The position numbers were made by a program, and so were the translations under genes. Source: Epiperipatus broadwayi (taxonomy: Eukaryota > Onychophora > Udeonychophora > Euonychophora > Peripatidae). From it: a stretch of DNA of 64,000 nucleotides. Positions 37,076 through 49,375 of this stretch are shown in pieces; the first letter of the stretch is position 1; every line of letters begins with the position of its first letter. Where the stretch lies: the NCBI GenBank assembly GCA_028023455.1, contig JAQFVV010000071.1, positions 6,214,650-6,278,649 of the forward strand, read 5' to 3'. The notes under the pieces are model-generated. The model was not told the origin of the DNA. It made no database searches and saw nothing but the letters and a program-made list of their open reading frames with translations.

Positions 37076-37129
37076 ATATTGTAGCTCTGATGATGACTGC
37101 AGGACAGTCGAAACTGTCAGTTTTGATAT
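37076..37129 (+). ncRNA. Hammerhead-like motif Z, right copy
   Basis: ATATTGTAGCT (37076-37086) pairs with AGTTTTGATAT (37119-37129), ten of eleven pairs counting G-U. CTGATGA is 37087-37093, with an extra T at 37094. Helix II GACTG (37095-37099) pairs with CAGTC (37105-37109). GAAA is 37110-37113. Helix III is ACTGT, nearly self-complementary, and cleavage would follow C37118. The extra base beside helix II is the one departure from the consensus. Confidence 0.58.
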
Positions 37130-37179
37130 AAATAGAGAGTATTGATAAAGTGTTTAAGAAAGTTGTAAATGGTATAATA

Positions 37180-38574
37180 TATTAAAGTAGAAATCAATGC
37201 ATAGGAAAAGGAAGAAGAATGAAATATATTACTAACTAATAGTTGGATAGATAACTATTTGACTAAAGATTGGCTACCCAATAAATATTTCTAACCTTCT
37301 TTGGAATGCAAACAAAAGTTCTAAATTTTAAACAAATTTGAATTCCAGATCATGGATATGATATATTAACATTGCTCCCTCTCTTATGTATGGGTGTCTG
37401 TGCGAATGTAAATAATATTAATAGGAAGAATACTTTAATATAACAACATATAATCAGTTGAAAGCACAATTAGATAGTTATATACTTCATTTTTCTACGT
37501 AGATTTAAAAATTGAAAATTACAAGATCCAATTAAATTAAATATTTTATTAAAAATAAAAATTATGAATTATCATTATTAAATGAAGATTGTAGTAGATT
37601 CAGGGTAGGCTGAAAAGAAAAGAAATATGGACTGTGCTTATGGGCAATACACGTATTTCAGAGAGTGTCAAAATTAGCTTAATGAAAGTATTTTGATTTT
37701 GGTTTCAATACGTTAAAATAATTGTAATTATTTTCATTTCACAGTCGTATTTTTAAAGATACATTGATAATTTCTTATCATTTTTATTGGCTATCTATTT
37801 TAGTTGGATGCTTCAGAAGAGAGGAGTAAATCGTGTAATTTTCTAATACCAAAATAATTGGCTGACCACTACAAGTCCACTTAATAGATCAAAGTAAAGG
37901 AGAAGTTACTGTAAATTCCCAGCAAGCTATATGTAAACTTATTCACCTTCATCAGTAACAATACGTACTTTTTTGTTTAGTGACAATTGTATTAGTTTGC
38001 ATTCAGCTCATTGGGATTTATAGTAACTTTCACTTTAATATGACTTATATTTGAGAGATATCACTATAATATTTAATAGAGCAAACTGAATTTTGATTTT
38101 TTTGCTCACTAATCCATCTTTGCATTAAGAAGCTGGACTTTTGTAATGATTATGTATTTGATAGTTATGTCTAAGCCGCCCACTCGATACCCATGGAGTT
38201 TATGAATTTTCTTGTGGAATTTGTGAAGCTGTTATGTGGATATAAAAAAAATCATCCCATCAGTTCTAGAAGATATGAGCACACTGCAGTTAAGTATCAG
38301 TTATCATCAGCAGCACTCTCACTCTATGTATGAATACTGGTCATGCAATGAATTTCCCAAACACCAGGAACCTATCTAAATGTCACACTCTCCAACAGTG
38401 TAATATCAGAGAAGCCATTGAAAGGCCAGATTGTTTCAACAAATATGATGATACGTGTAAATAGCTTCTGATTTTATTTTTACCTATTATCATTCCACCT
38501 CCACTTTTATATTTTTAAAATTTTCTGTTCTTGTTTTTTATTCATTTCATTGTATGCATCATATACAGTCAATG
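37180..38574. other. AT-rich stretch, no gene recognised
   Basis: A slightly less AT-rich part at 38160-38440 shows no open frame or repeat match. Confidence 0.4.
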
Positions 38575-38725
38575 AAAATACAATGGAGCCAAAACTGTGC
38601 TATATTTTGTTCCAAGCCCCCCCCTCCTCTTCACATTCTGACATATATAGTGAATAATAGCTCACATTTTGTTGATACCCATTAATTAGAATAGAATACA
38701 TATTGTTTATTCAACTGCAAGTGTA
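38575..38725 (+). repeat. Dispersed repeat V, copy 3
   Basis: 'ggagccaaaactgtgctata', 'ttccaagcccccc', and 'tagctcacattttgttgat' match the other two copies. Confidence 0.6.
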
Positions 38726-41254
38726 TAATACTGTTTAACATGTGCATATTATAACAGTCTGATGGAATCACAGTCTTACCGTATTTGCACTGCAGGGTGC
38801 CACTAGACATTTGAATCTAGAAAATTTATATAGTAGGCAGATACGTAAGTTTAAAAAAAATTTATTTTATATATTTAGACCATTAGCTCCAGTCACTAAC
38901 TCAGCAGAGTAGTAGAGATTTATAATAATGATATATATTATCAAAATGTATTAATATTTAAAAAAAAAGAATAAATAAGCCACTGCCAGTAATTATACAC
39001 ACAAACATTTATTAATGCACATATAAATTTTGAATAATTTTAGCATAACTTTTACTTTATAATTTAGCTTACATTTTAACTTGATTTTTTAGAATTTAAT
39101 TTACGTTTTAACTCTTATAATTTTGCACAGATGTTTAATATTTTTATTTAAAGTGTCGAGGATGAATAAACTACATAGATTGCATTTGAAAAGAAAATAT
39201 TCTATCCCTTGTTTAACCTTGGGCCAAAAGTTCGCAGTCAAACCAACGCCAATCTATCTGATATATTGATGTATTCAAATGTAGCATGAATACAACAGCA
39301 CAAATATCATTCTGTCAGGAATGTGCATCTGAACAACATGATTATAGAAGATATTGATTCTTGTCTAGACAGGAATGCTACATCTGTCTGTCAAGAAGAA
39401 CAATAAAAAAACCATAGGAAGGGACTGCGTTTTCCGTCTTACTATCCCATTCCATAGGCAAACAGGGGTGTGTGGCATATGCTGTGATCCTGCACATAGT
39501 GAATCTCATACTACATCTACTAATTACACCAAAATATCCAATCCATTGACCCAATTTAACTACGAAACAAATAACCTAAGATTAACCCTCCCTTAATTAA
39601 TTAATATAACTTTACAAATCTATATAGCCATTCATGCCTGACTTAAGTTTAACATTTATATAATTTCACACAGATGAATTTTATAAAAGTGTGTTTTTTA
39701 ATGTTGAGTATAGATCGGCTACATAGATTACACGGTCAAAAACATTTCAAAATAAACATAAACGATCAAAATATAAAGTCATTGATGGAATTGCAGAGGG
39801 AAATTTACAAGAAACCCAATGGCATTCATCATAAGATGCTGCATTGACACCAATAACTTAAAAGACATCCGATAAATACATTTTAGATACTCACCGTAAG
39901 ATATCATTATTTACTGAATGTCTATATATTTTAATGAAATGTGAAAATAAAAACATAATTAACTGGCATTTAAGTAATTTATACAATAAATATTAATAAA
40001 AATATTTGAAAAAAATGGAAATGATTTAACAAACAAATAATACATTTAATCAAATAATTAATGACTGATTACATTTGGTCAGATAGGAATTTCTATTGCA
40101 ATTATTTTAAATATTGGGAAAATTTTATACTTAAGAGTTATTGTTTTAAAAATGTTCATAAAGTTTGTACAGTTTTAAAAAGTTCATCTTTATCCATTGC
40201 TTGCCATTTGAATGTGAATTCCCATGCCATCCTAAAGAGATTGGTATTCTGTTGGCCGTTTTATTGATCCATCTGGAGGTCTTTTACTTTAGCTGATCCT
40301 CAATGTAGAAAACATTTGGTCATTTCTCTTTCTCTTTTTTTTAACAGAACTGAAGGGATTGAAGAGTGTGTCTTTTCAATCCCTTCTCCAACTTTGCACT
40401 AACACATATCACCACTGCTATCACACATCTCTCCTTAAATTAATTTTCACTTACTTTTTATGGTAGACTTTTGGATCCAGTGGATATTACATCATGACGA
40501 TGATGATCTTTTTGTTCTGGTCTGTTTCCTGAGGGATTTCTTTTATTGGCTATTAGTTTCTATTGTTTTCTCTTATCTGACCATTGCTTATACATTTGGA
40601 AATGCCCAAGGGCTAGTTTACTTTTACTAATTAAAATAATCATTTCCATTTTACAATAACATTAATTAATTTCTTATACAAACTTAGATATATTTTTATC
40701 TTTAAATCTTTACTGAAAATTTAGTTTTAAAATACTTTTTTTTTCTTAATAAAGTTTTCGTTTTAATAATTTTTCATCTGTGCGATTTTATATATTAGAG
40801 TTTAGATGATTTTTAATTTTTAATTTTTAATTCTTAAAAAAAAAAGTTTTTATTTGCGAACTTTAGTTTTCATGTCTTATTTAAAAAAATAATAATGTAA
40901 CAGCATATGTGCCCATTACAATATATATAACATAAACATTTTATATGTATAATATGCATATTTAAATCAAGATTATAGCATAAACAAAATTTTAAAAAAT
41001 TATAATATTATAGTTATTAATAATAAATTGAGAGGACATATATATATATATATTACTGAGTGTGTCTTCACTTGTACATTCACTGAAGCAATAAGAATAA
41101 GTAAAAAGGATTAATTATTGTGCTTTTAAAATAAACTAATTAATGAAATGACTCATTTTTGTTGCTGTTAAATACGCTCTTGTTAATATTTGTTCTTTTT
41201 CAATAATCTTTTTCTCTTATAGAAACATAAAATATTACTAATCAATTAAATGGT
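38726..41254. other. AT-rich stretch, no supported gene
   Basis: A 73-codon ORF at 39375-39596 includes a GVCGICC cysteine cluster but resembles nothing I know. I do not call it. Simple A/T runs are frequent at 40.68-41.05 kb. Confidence 0.4.
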
Positions 41255-42995
41255 AGTAATCCCCTATCTATATATATATATGTATATATTGAACAATGAT
41301 AAAGATATGTGTAAGAGAATGTGATCTGGGTCAACTGATGAATGTTAATTCTTGGGGATCATACCTCTTTTTGACATGTCTGGTTGTATATTTATAATTA
41401 CACTCCTCCATAAGGTGTTAAAGGTGGATAGAAACCAGTCTTTAACTTTCATGAGAGTGGTGTAGTGAAAATTACACTACAAAAATGTTATTCATTATGT
41501 GGATAATCTCTAGTCTAATGAATGACTAATAAATATTATTAATAAACTTCCATCAAGTGGTTTGTGTCAAAGTCATGACATCAGTAAATTTGACACATCA
41601 ACTAAACTCTAGTAATTTCCTATCTATATATAGTGAACAATGATAAAGATATGTGCGACCTGGACCAATTGATGAATGTTGGTTCCACATGATCTGCACA
41701 ACTTGGGAGGGGTCATAGACCTTTTTCACATCTTTGGTCATGTGTTTATGATTACATCCCTCCACAATGTGTTTAAAGCAAATAAAAATCAGTCCTACCT
41801 TACATGAGAGTGGTGTAGTGAAAATCATACTACAAAAATGTTATTCATTATGTGGATAATCTCTAACCTAATGAACAACCAATAAATATTATTAATAAAC
41901 TTCCATCAACCAGTTTATGTCAAAGTTATGAGGTTGGTAAGTTTGACACTTATCAAGTAAACTCTAGAAATTAACTATCTACAAATTCTAAACAATAATA
42001 ACAATGTGTAAGAGAATGTGATCTGAGCCAACTTATGGATGCTGGTTCAGCATAAAATGGGCATCCTGGGGATCATACATCTTTTTCATATGTCTGGTCA
42101 TAGAAGATCATACATCTTTTTCATATGTCTGGCCATTGGGGATCATACATCTTTTTCATATGTCTGTTCATAGGGGATCATACATCTTTTTTATATGTCT
42201 GGACATAGAAGATCATACATTTTTTCATATGTCTGGTCATAGGGGATCATACATCTTTTTCATATGTCTGGTCATAGGGGATCATACATCTTTTTCAGAT
42301 GTCTGATCATAGGGGATCATACATATTTTTCATATGGCTGGTCATAGGGGATCATACATCTTTTTCATATGTCTGGTCATAGAAGATCATACATCTTTTT
42401 CAGATGTCTGATCATAGGGGATCATACATCTTTTTCATATGTCTGGTCATAGGGGATCATACATCTTTTTCATATGCCTGGTCATAGGGGATCATACATC
42501 TTTTTTATATGTCTGGACATAGAAGATCATACATTTTTTCATATGTCTGGTCATAGGGGATCATACATCTTTTTCATATGTTTGGTCATAGGGGATCATA
42601 CATCTTTTTCAGATGTCTGATCATAGGGGATCATACATATTTTTCATATGGCTGGTCATAGGGGATCATACATCTTTTTCATATGTCTGGTCATAGAAGA
42701 TCATACATCTTTTTCAGATGTCTGATCATAGGGGATCATACATCTTTTTCATATGTCTGGTCATAGGGGATCATACATCTTTTTCATATGCCTGGTCATA
42801 GGGGATCATACATCTTTTTCATATGTCTGGTCATATGTTTATGATTACACCCCTCCACAATGTGTTAAAAATGGATAGAAACCAGTCTTTATCTTGCATG
42901 AGAGTGGAGAAGTAAAAATTACACTACAGAAATATTATTCATTAAATGGATAATCTCTAGTCTAATGAATGACTAATAAAAATTATTAATAGTAG
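41255..42995 (+). repeat. Three tandem ~350-bp units with hammerhead remnants
   Basis: Units start near 41255, 41612 and 41966. The 'gaacaatgat' landmark recurs at 41291, 41635 and 41990, spacings of 344 and 355 bp. Each unit has, in order, 'gtgatctg' plus a decayed hammerhead region, 'tttatgattaca', 'gagagtggtgtagtgaaaat'-like sequence and 'ctaatgaatgactaataaa'. Remnants: 'caactgatgaatgtt' (41335), 'caattgatgaatgttggttc' (41666), 'ggatgctggttcagcataaa' (42037). The third unit is interrupted by a 35-bp VNTR. Size, tandem state and motif fit an animal retrozyme-like element. No ORF. Confidence 0.75.
42060..42836 (+). repeat. 35-bp VNTR with 314-bp higher-order period
   Basis: About 22 units of 'gggatcatacatcttttt' plus 'catatgtctggtcata'. 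Variants ('ggacatagaag', 'agatgtctgatcata', 'catatggctgg') recur in the same order 314 bp apart (for example 'ggacat' at 42201 and 42515). This shows that a block of nine units was duplicated as a whole. Confidence 0.95.
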
Positions 42996-43796
42996 AATCC
43001 TTTCTTTATCAAAAAAGTATGATCTTTAATTATTTTAATGTTTTAAAGTCAGCATTAACTTTAAATATATTCTAAAATTTTGTAAAACTTTTAGCATTAC
43101 TCTTAGAAAATATTTTATTATGTAAAATAAATACTGCACATCAAATTTGGAAAAGAGAATAAAAGAGAAATATGTGCTTTCAAAATAAACCAAAGAAATT
43201 TGTAATATATGTAACCATCTACAATGAGACAGAAACACAGCTGCTGGTGTATTGTAAAATTTATTTACAATTTTTTTTTTAAACATAATCATGTATGATG
43301 TTCTAAGAAAGAAAAAATGGCTTCCAAAATAAAATTTGCAAATTTTAATGTTTTTTGTTTGATTATTTGCATTTTTGTTTGTTTATCTATGTTTTTCTTT
43401 GGCTGAGGAATAATTGAAGTCACATAATTTAATATACTGTTGTTTGTAGCTCCACTGCATTTAACTTAACACATATATCATTCTTACACAAATATGATTT
43501 GTTGATAGTAAGCTTTTTAAAATGTTTTGACTTTTCAAAACCTACACAAATAGAAAGCACCTGTGTGAGTTAGTTATCCATATAGATCATGGATGTGGGA
43601 ATAAAGTGAACCATTCTTTATCTCTAAATAAATTCAGACAAAATATATTATTTATTGCTAGATCATATGGTTCAGCTTGATATTATCAATTGTAATTGAT
43701 AGTTACTTAGTAGCATCATTTCTGGCATATTTCTCTAATCATTACATAGGAATTTACATTTATTTTATTGTTTACAACTTAAATAACCTGTGAGTG
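42996..43796. other. No gene recognised
   Basis: AT-rich. 43615-43640 resembles 44648-44672 ('gtgaaccattctttatctct'), a weak duplication. Confidence 0.4.
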
Positions 43797-43850
43797 AATA
43801 TATATATATATATGTATTTTATATATTTAACCTGTGCAAATCTTCGTTTT

Positions 43851-43901
<51 letters not shown>

Positions 43902-43904
43902 AAC

Positions 43905-43942
<38 letters not shown>

Positions 43943-43950
43943 GTTTCCAA
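43797..43950. repeat. AT arrays with a perfect hairpin
   Basis: An AT run (43855-43897), then 'ttggaaactaatt', another AT run and the complement 'aattagtttccaa' ending at 43949. This would fold into a long cruciform. Confidence 0.9.
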
Positions 43951-44039
43951 CCAGTAACCACCTAAACATTCACAGTAAATATAGCAACCAATATTTCTAA
44001 CTGCTGTCAAGGCAACCTTCACACCTTTTAATAGCAAAT

Positions 44040-44462
44040 TCAAAACTAAACCACACTAGCCAGAGGAAATAAACTCTATATACAACCATTGGTTTTACTA
44101 CTAAAAATAGACTTCTCAAGTTCAAAGGACTTAAACATATCAGCAAATACATATTTATTTACAATTCCCAAACATACTCCACACATTTTTAATATTAAAA
44201 GAACTAACTCTTAAACAAGTTTTTTTTAATATTAAGGGTATGTGGAAAGTAATTGGTAATTGTGGGTAATAATATGGATTTGTTAATATGTTTAGTTCCT
44301 TTAATATTAACGGTGTGTAATTGGGATTTGTGAGTAATAGTTAGTATATATATTTGTTGATATGTTTTAGTTCTTTGCACTTGAGAAGTCTGCCCCCAAA
44401 AGTAAAACCAATGGTTATGTTAGAGAGTACATTTTCGTTGGCTAGTCTGGTTTAGTTTTGAA
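44040..44462. repeat. Inverted repeat, ~165-bp arms
   Basis: 'caaaactaaaccacactagc' at 44040 is complementary to 'gctagtctggtttagttttg' ending near 44462. Similarity continues inward through 'accattggttttac' and 'cttctcaag'. Family not recognised. Confidence 0.85.
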
Positions 44463-45053
44463 ATTGGGGTAATTTTAATTATTTTGTTGACTAGTTTAGC
44501 TTTAGGCTTTTAATGTTTATTAAAATGTAACTCTGTTAGTAGAAGGATTTCATAAAAGTTGTAAATTTTCACAGTTTTTAAGCATATAAAATATTTATCT
44601 GAGTTAATTATCCATATCAAGTCATGAGTGCTAAGACAAAAGTGAACCATTTTTTATCTCTAAGTAAATTCAGATCAAAGCTGGTATTAATTTCTAATAC
44701 AGGTGGTTTACTTTGGGGTTTTCAATTTTAACTCATAGTATCAACATTATTGCTGGTCATATTTTTCTAGATATTAAGTGCATCTATAATATTATTTCTA
44801 TATGTACACTTTCAAAACATTAAAATGTTTTAAGAGATATATAATTTTATTATACATGTGTATTAAATCCTGAAGATGATATATAAAGAAGTTGAAACTT
44901 CAGAAATTTAATTAAAAAAAGTGATGACATAAACAGAACAATGTACATACAAAAATAATATATGCACACACACACACATATATATATATATATTGAATGT
45001 ATTGATTTCAGTCATCTTCATACTTTCTAAACTCTACTTTTTTTCTTTGTTAG

Positions 45054-45156
45054 CTAGACCTCCATGTACCAAATGTCCAGGTGACTATGCAGTTCTTGTT
45101 CCAAGAGGCAAGGAAAAAATTAAACTTACCTGGGATCCTCCTCAGTCCTGTAACAG
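45054..45156 (+). CDS. Internal exon of an unidentified host gene (HYR-like)
   Basis: A 103-bp stretch with a strong acceptor (pyrimidine run and 'tttgttag' ending 45053) and a donor 'caggtaaaa' (GT at 45157). One frame is open throughout: after two bases of a split codon it reads RPPCTKCPGDYAVLVPRGK..., then KLTWDPPQSCNR, 34 residues. PP-x-x-x-CP-x-D-x-x-V-x-VP-x-G followed by L-T-W-x-PP resembles the start of a HYR (hyalin repeat) domain, as in extracellular sushi/HYR proteins. This similarity is from memory and moderate. The local base composition is clearly less AT-rich than the flanks. Other exons are not visible, so introns on both sides must be long or carry exons I missed. Its gene and function are unknown. 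Confidence 0.65.
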
Positions 45157-45228
45157 GTAAAAATATTTTACTGTGTTTTAAAGTATTATATCATCATCAT
45201 TTTAGTCAGCCTCCATCTAATCTAATGT

Positions 45229-45281
45229 CCCAACTCCTCACTGAAGACACCCATAGGTCGAAACCGGTCTGGGGATGGGGA
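45229..45281 (+). ncRNA. Hammerhead-like motif (H3) just downstream of the exon
   Basis: Helix I: CAACTCCTCA-type strand (45229-45240) against TGGGGATGGGGA (45270-45281), nine of twelve pairs, the inner six continuous. Core box CTGAAGA is 45241-45247. Helix II is ACC/GGT with loop CATA and a C-C mismatch at its base. GAAA is 45260-45263. Helix III ACCGGT is a perfect self-complement, and cleavage would follow C45269. It would lie in the intron, about 72 bp after the donor site. Confidence 0.5.
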
Positions 45282-45299
45282 CAATCCAAGATAAAAATG

Positions 45300-46049
45300 A
45301 TTTGAATGCCTTCTCTTGTAGTAGCATTTATCATAAATAAAAAAAAAAGCTTGTTTAGAGCTATTGGCACGCTCTTAATTTTACATATTTGTAAGTGCAA
45401 GCTATATATAAGTCATGTGACATCTGACTTGTTATTATTACTATTATAATTAAAAATATATAATTTAAAATATAAAGTCAAATCATAGTAAAACAAAATT
45501 ATGGATTTTAAAATTGGCTTTGTGATTAGCATATATGTTTGTAGTATTATGAACTATCTTCTATTACAATTATAGTTTGATTTTATAATTAGCACCCAGA
45601 TATTTATTCAACTCAGAATGTCTGAGACCTTCATACTCTAGCTAATAATAATTAGATTTTTTAAGCAATTCTGGGTGTATAATCAGTATTGTCTATCATG
45701 TGTCTATTTGATAAAAAATTAAGGCCACTTTGCCTGATTAAGATTTGAACTACAGATTATGAATATGCTAGCTAGTAATTCTATTTATGGTTATTAAGTG
45801 GTAATAAATCTCATTATATAGTTAATCATTTAAGATATCATATGATATTTGAGCATCAATAGGGATCAATTTAAGTTTTGACTCAACATTTAGCCACCAA
45901 GTCTACTGTGCTACACAGGAGTTATCTAGCTATCTTAACTAATGGTTGATTTTGTATAGAGGTAGCACTGGTGGGCTTGTGGCCTTCCTTCACTATATGT
46001 AACTACTTGTAATGCTGTTTTGCATCCATTTGAAGGCACAAATTGAAAT
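45300..46049. other. No gene recognised
   Basis: AT-rich, presumably intronic if the exon call is right. Confidence 0.4.
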
Positions 46050-46960
46050 TGAAATATATACTGATATTTAATTTTAAAAAATCTGAAGATATCTTCATTC
46101 TAACTTCTGATTGGTTGATTATTTGAGAGAACACTTGCAAAACTGCTTGTAAACTTCTCTTCTATTATTGTTAGCAATGGGGGGGGGTGTATATTTTTTA
46201 TAGTTTATTTAAATCTTTATGATTATTTTTAAAAATATTTGCATAGTAATTATATATATATGATTACACATGGATTTTACTTGAATATGTTTTATTTTTA
46301 AAAATATAAGTTAAGAAATTTGTAGCAATGATAAAAAGGAAACTAGAATTGATAATACTTTGTCAAATACCATACTATGGAATTTTTATGATATTTTAAT
46401 ATTTATAAATGCAATTTTAAATTTTAGAACAGAATTTTATAGCTCTATGATGACTTAACACATATTTCATTTAGATTAGAAATGAAGTTCAATCAACAAA
46501 GTCTTCATTAATTTAATTTTATATCAGTTTTGCTAAAATTATCCAATAGGAAAAAAGTTATTCTTTTCATTACATATTTCACTTTATTTCTCTTCATCCC
46601 CTAATATTTGTGAAGTTCAAATGTGATTTTATTAGAATGTTTTTATACATAAACTTATATTTCCAGTAAATCATATGCAATTAGTTGAATTCTCATATAG
46701 AATAATGGATTAACAGTAAAATCAAATGTTGAATAATTTATGATGTTGCCACTAGATGGAAGCAAAAGAAACATTTGCCTGTTAAAGTAATAAACCAAAA
46801 AATAGCAATAACATGAAATATTGCCATTTGGCAGTTTGGTCAGAATTGTCTCTTTTTTACATATATTCTTTTTGGAAAACTTTGAATAAAATTTTTGACT
46901 TATATAAGATTTATTCAATATACAACCATTGCAATGATGATATATTTTTCAAAATCATTT
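46050..46960 (+). repeat. Dispersed repeat R2, copy 2
   Basis: 'aaatctgaagatatcttcat', 'gtttatttaaatctttatga', 'gaagttcaaatgtgatttta' and 'gttgccactagatgga' match the other R2 copies in order. Confidence 0.65.
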
Positions 46961-47079
46961 AATGGTCTCACTACTAAATGAGTTTCTAGAGTGTGATCTG
47001 TGATACATTTGGTTTCTTTTCCCTCTCTTGTAACCACCTGTAGTATACATTTTCCAGTTTTGCATTCATTTGATAGTAG

Positions 47080-47790
47080 TAACTGGAATTAAAATACATT
47101 CTGTTTTTTTTAAATCTGAAGATGTCAGCACTGTACAAAAAACCCTAATACATATGAACTAACAATGATGCTTCTGGATATATTTTGGTTCTCAAGCCCT
47201 GTGAGTGTTTTCTAGAGCTTTCTGAAATAACATTTGATTACATTACTTTGAAAAGAAAAATTCTACACTTTTCATAGTTTATTTACATATTTATAATTAT
47301 TTTTGCAAAATATTTGTAAAATATTTATTTTTTTAACAAGAATATTTATGATTATACTTAGATTTTTTCCAAAAATGTTTGTTTTTAAAAAGATAAATCA
47401 AGAAAAACTTATTAACAATAACCAAAAATATTATGATTGGCTGAAAAAGGAACAAACATTATATCAAGTACCATAGAAATTTTTTTTGTCATTTTTATTA
47501 AATAGAAGCACAATTTTATATTTTGAAACAGAATTGATTGCTTGAAGATTATTTAACAATAATTTCTTTGAATATTAGAAATAAAATTCAAATAAACAAT
47601 ATTTTGTCTATTTAATATTTTTATTGGTAATATGGCAATAATCTAAGAGGAAAAAAGCTAAAGTTTTGTTTACACATTTCAAGATTTTTTTTTCTATATT
47701 TGTAAAGTTTAAATGTTATTTTTAAGAATATTTTTCATTTATAAACTTATATTTCTAATGAATCAATAATATTTAAATTTAGACTATACT
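47080..47790 (+). repeat. Dispersed repeat R2, copy 3
   Basis: Same order of blocks as copy 2: 'aaatctgaagatgtcagcac', 'agtttatttacatatttata', 'aagatataaatc'-like, and 'tgtaaagtttaaatgttatt'. Confidence 0.65.
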
Positions 47791-47989
47791 AAAGAGATAA
47801 CACTTGCATCACAAGGTGATTGTCTCTTGTTCTTTTCACAAGAGAGCTTCTGCCAATGATTTTTGCTGTTCTTGATTTTCAAAGTGAAAATGTATGATGT
47901 AGAACCTTTCTTTTACATATTTATTATTTATTCCATAAAATATTTGTGAAATATTAATTATTTTAGCAGGTTAATTCAGATTTTAGTAG

Positions 47990-48310
47990 AAAATATTTAC
48001 TTTTACATTAAGGCAAATTGGCAAAGAAATGGATAATATATGATTGCAATTTATAAATGGATGTTTATGTTTACTACTATACATTATTTTTTTCAATTAT
48101 AAATAAAAAAATATTTTTAAAAAAACTTTTGATTACTTTAATAATCTAACAAATTATTAATTTGAATTTTAGAAACTAAAATAAAGCAAATATAGTTTTA
48201 AAAGGTAAATGTATTTTTACTGCTGACTCTATAATTGACCAATCAAAAGTTTGGAACTTTAATTCTATCTGCCAATAGGGTTTGAGCACAGGAAGTGTTA
48301 AAACATGCAT
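47990..48310 (+). repeat. Partial copy of the 11-12.8 kb repeat
   Basis: 'taacaaattattaattt', 'gaccaatcaaaagtttggaa' and 'ctgccaatagg' match 12650-12800 in order. Confidence 0.55.
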
Positions 48311-48494
48311 TACTACACATCCTGTGAAGGCACAGCTATTGATATGTATTTATTATTTCAGGATAAAAAGTGAAGTTGTGCTGTAAAGATAAAACCTAAT
48401 ACCACTGATTGGAATGTTTGTGTTTAAACAATGCCCATTGTTTAATTGTAATTTAAGGAGATTAAATATATTAAATTTATTGAGCGCAAACAGT

Positions 48495-48675
48495 TGACAG
48501 AAGGCTAAAAACCTTCAGCAGATGTGATTTAAAAAAATGCTTATGTAAAAGAAAGTTCTGGCTTCTGTTTTAGAATTAAGAGTTCCATGTGCAGTCATTG
48601 TTACATCTTATTGGCTGTTACGTAAGCATTTTTTAAAGTGCATCTGCCGAAGGTTTTTAGCCTTTCACGTTATTA
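48495..48675. repeat. Inverted repeat, ~50-bp arms
   Basis: 'aaggctaaaaaccttcagca' (48502) is complementary to 'tgccgaaggtttttagcctt' (48648), and the arms extend through 'aaaaatgcttatgtaa' / 'ttacgtaagcatttttt'. Each arm also has its own small hairpin. No GAAA box in the right place, so not called a hammerhead. Confidence 0.85.
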
Positions 48676-49375
48676 AGGAGATTAAACTAATCTAGTAAGG
48701 CTGTCATTTTTAATTTTTAAAATTGGAAATGATAAACTTTATCTTAAATTTAATGTTGCATTATTTAGTGTTTCAGGAGGTAGTTATATTCTAAGATCAA
48801 GGTCCTTGGGTTGTTTTTCCAACTCTTGTCACTTCTAATGTCAAGCTTTTCATAAATTCCTGAATAGTAGACCTTTTGATTATTTAAATTCAATTTATGT
48901 AACAGGTCAAATTATTTTTTTTAGATTATATCATTAAAATAAAAAAATTTACACCTAGATATCAGTGGAGAGGTGTATAATATATGTATATTTGTGGTAT
49001 ATTTTTACAAAACATAGAGGAGAAAAGATAAAAAGATAAACAATTACTACCAATTTTACTTTTTTAAATATTACTATATATTTTCTATACAATCAAACCA
49101 TTTTAAAAAAAATTTTTTTAATCTGCATGTAATGTATAGTATATAATTCTACAATAAATCTGTGTGCAATTGCTTATTGAAAAGTGTTTGTACATTGCCT
49201 TAATGTTTTAATGACGTATATAAAGTTCTAATTCCCTTCTAGTCTAAAAAGTTATTATGATAATTACTCTTAATTAATTAACTTTTTTGTATTCAATTTA
49301 GCTATCAAAGAATTTTATTTTAAACAAAATTAAAATATAATATTTTATATTTCCAATGCAAGACAAATTGCCCTG
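48676..49375. other. No gene recognised
   Basis: AT-rich, no repeat matched. Confidence 0.4.

Larger units (their letters stand above)
36783..37175. repeat. ~390-bp palindrome Z with paired hammerhead-like motifs
   Basis: The arms are long inverted copies ('accatttacaactttcttaa' at 36790 against its complement near 37160), with the centre near 36985. Each arm carries the same hammerhead-like motif, pointing outward. A spacer with 'gaccattacaaaatgggaaa' lies at the centre. Confidence 0.88.

Noticed and set aside
39375-39596. 73-codon ORF with a cysteine cluster
   Set aside because: No recognised family, no splice or promoter context, length within chance expectation.
42060-42836. CRISPR-like array (regular 35-bp repeats)
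   Set aside because: Units are head-to-tail without unique spacers, and the sequence is clearly eukaryotic; it is a VNTR.
44870-44925. CTGAAGA ... GAAACTTCAG resembling another hammerhead
   Set aside because: No helix II can be formed between the boxes; the GAAGTT/AACTTC pairing instead gives an ordinary hairpin.
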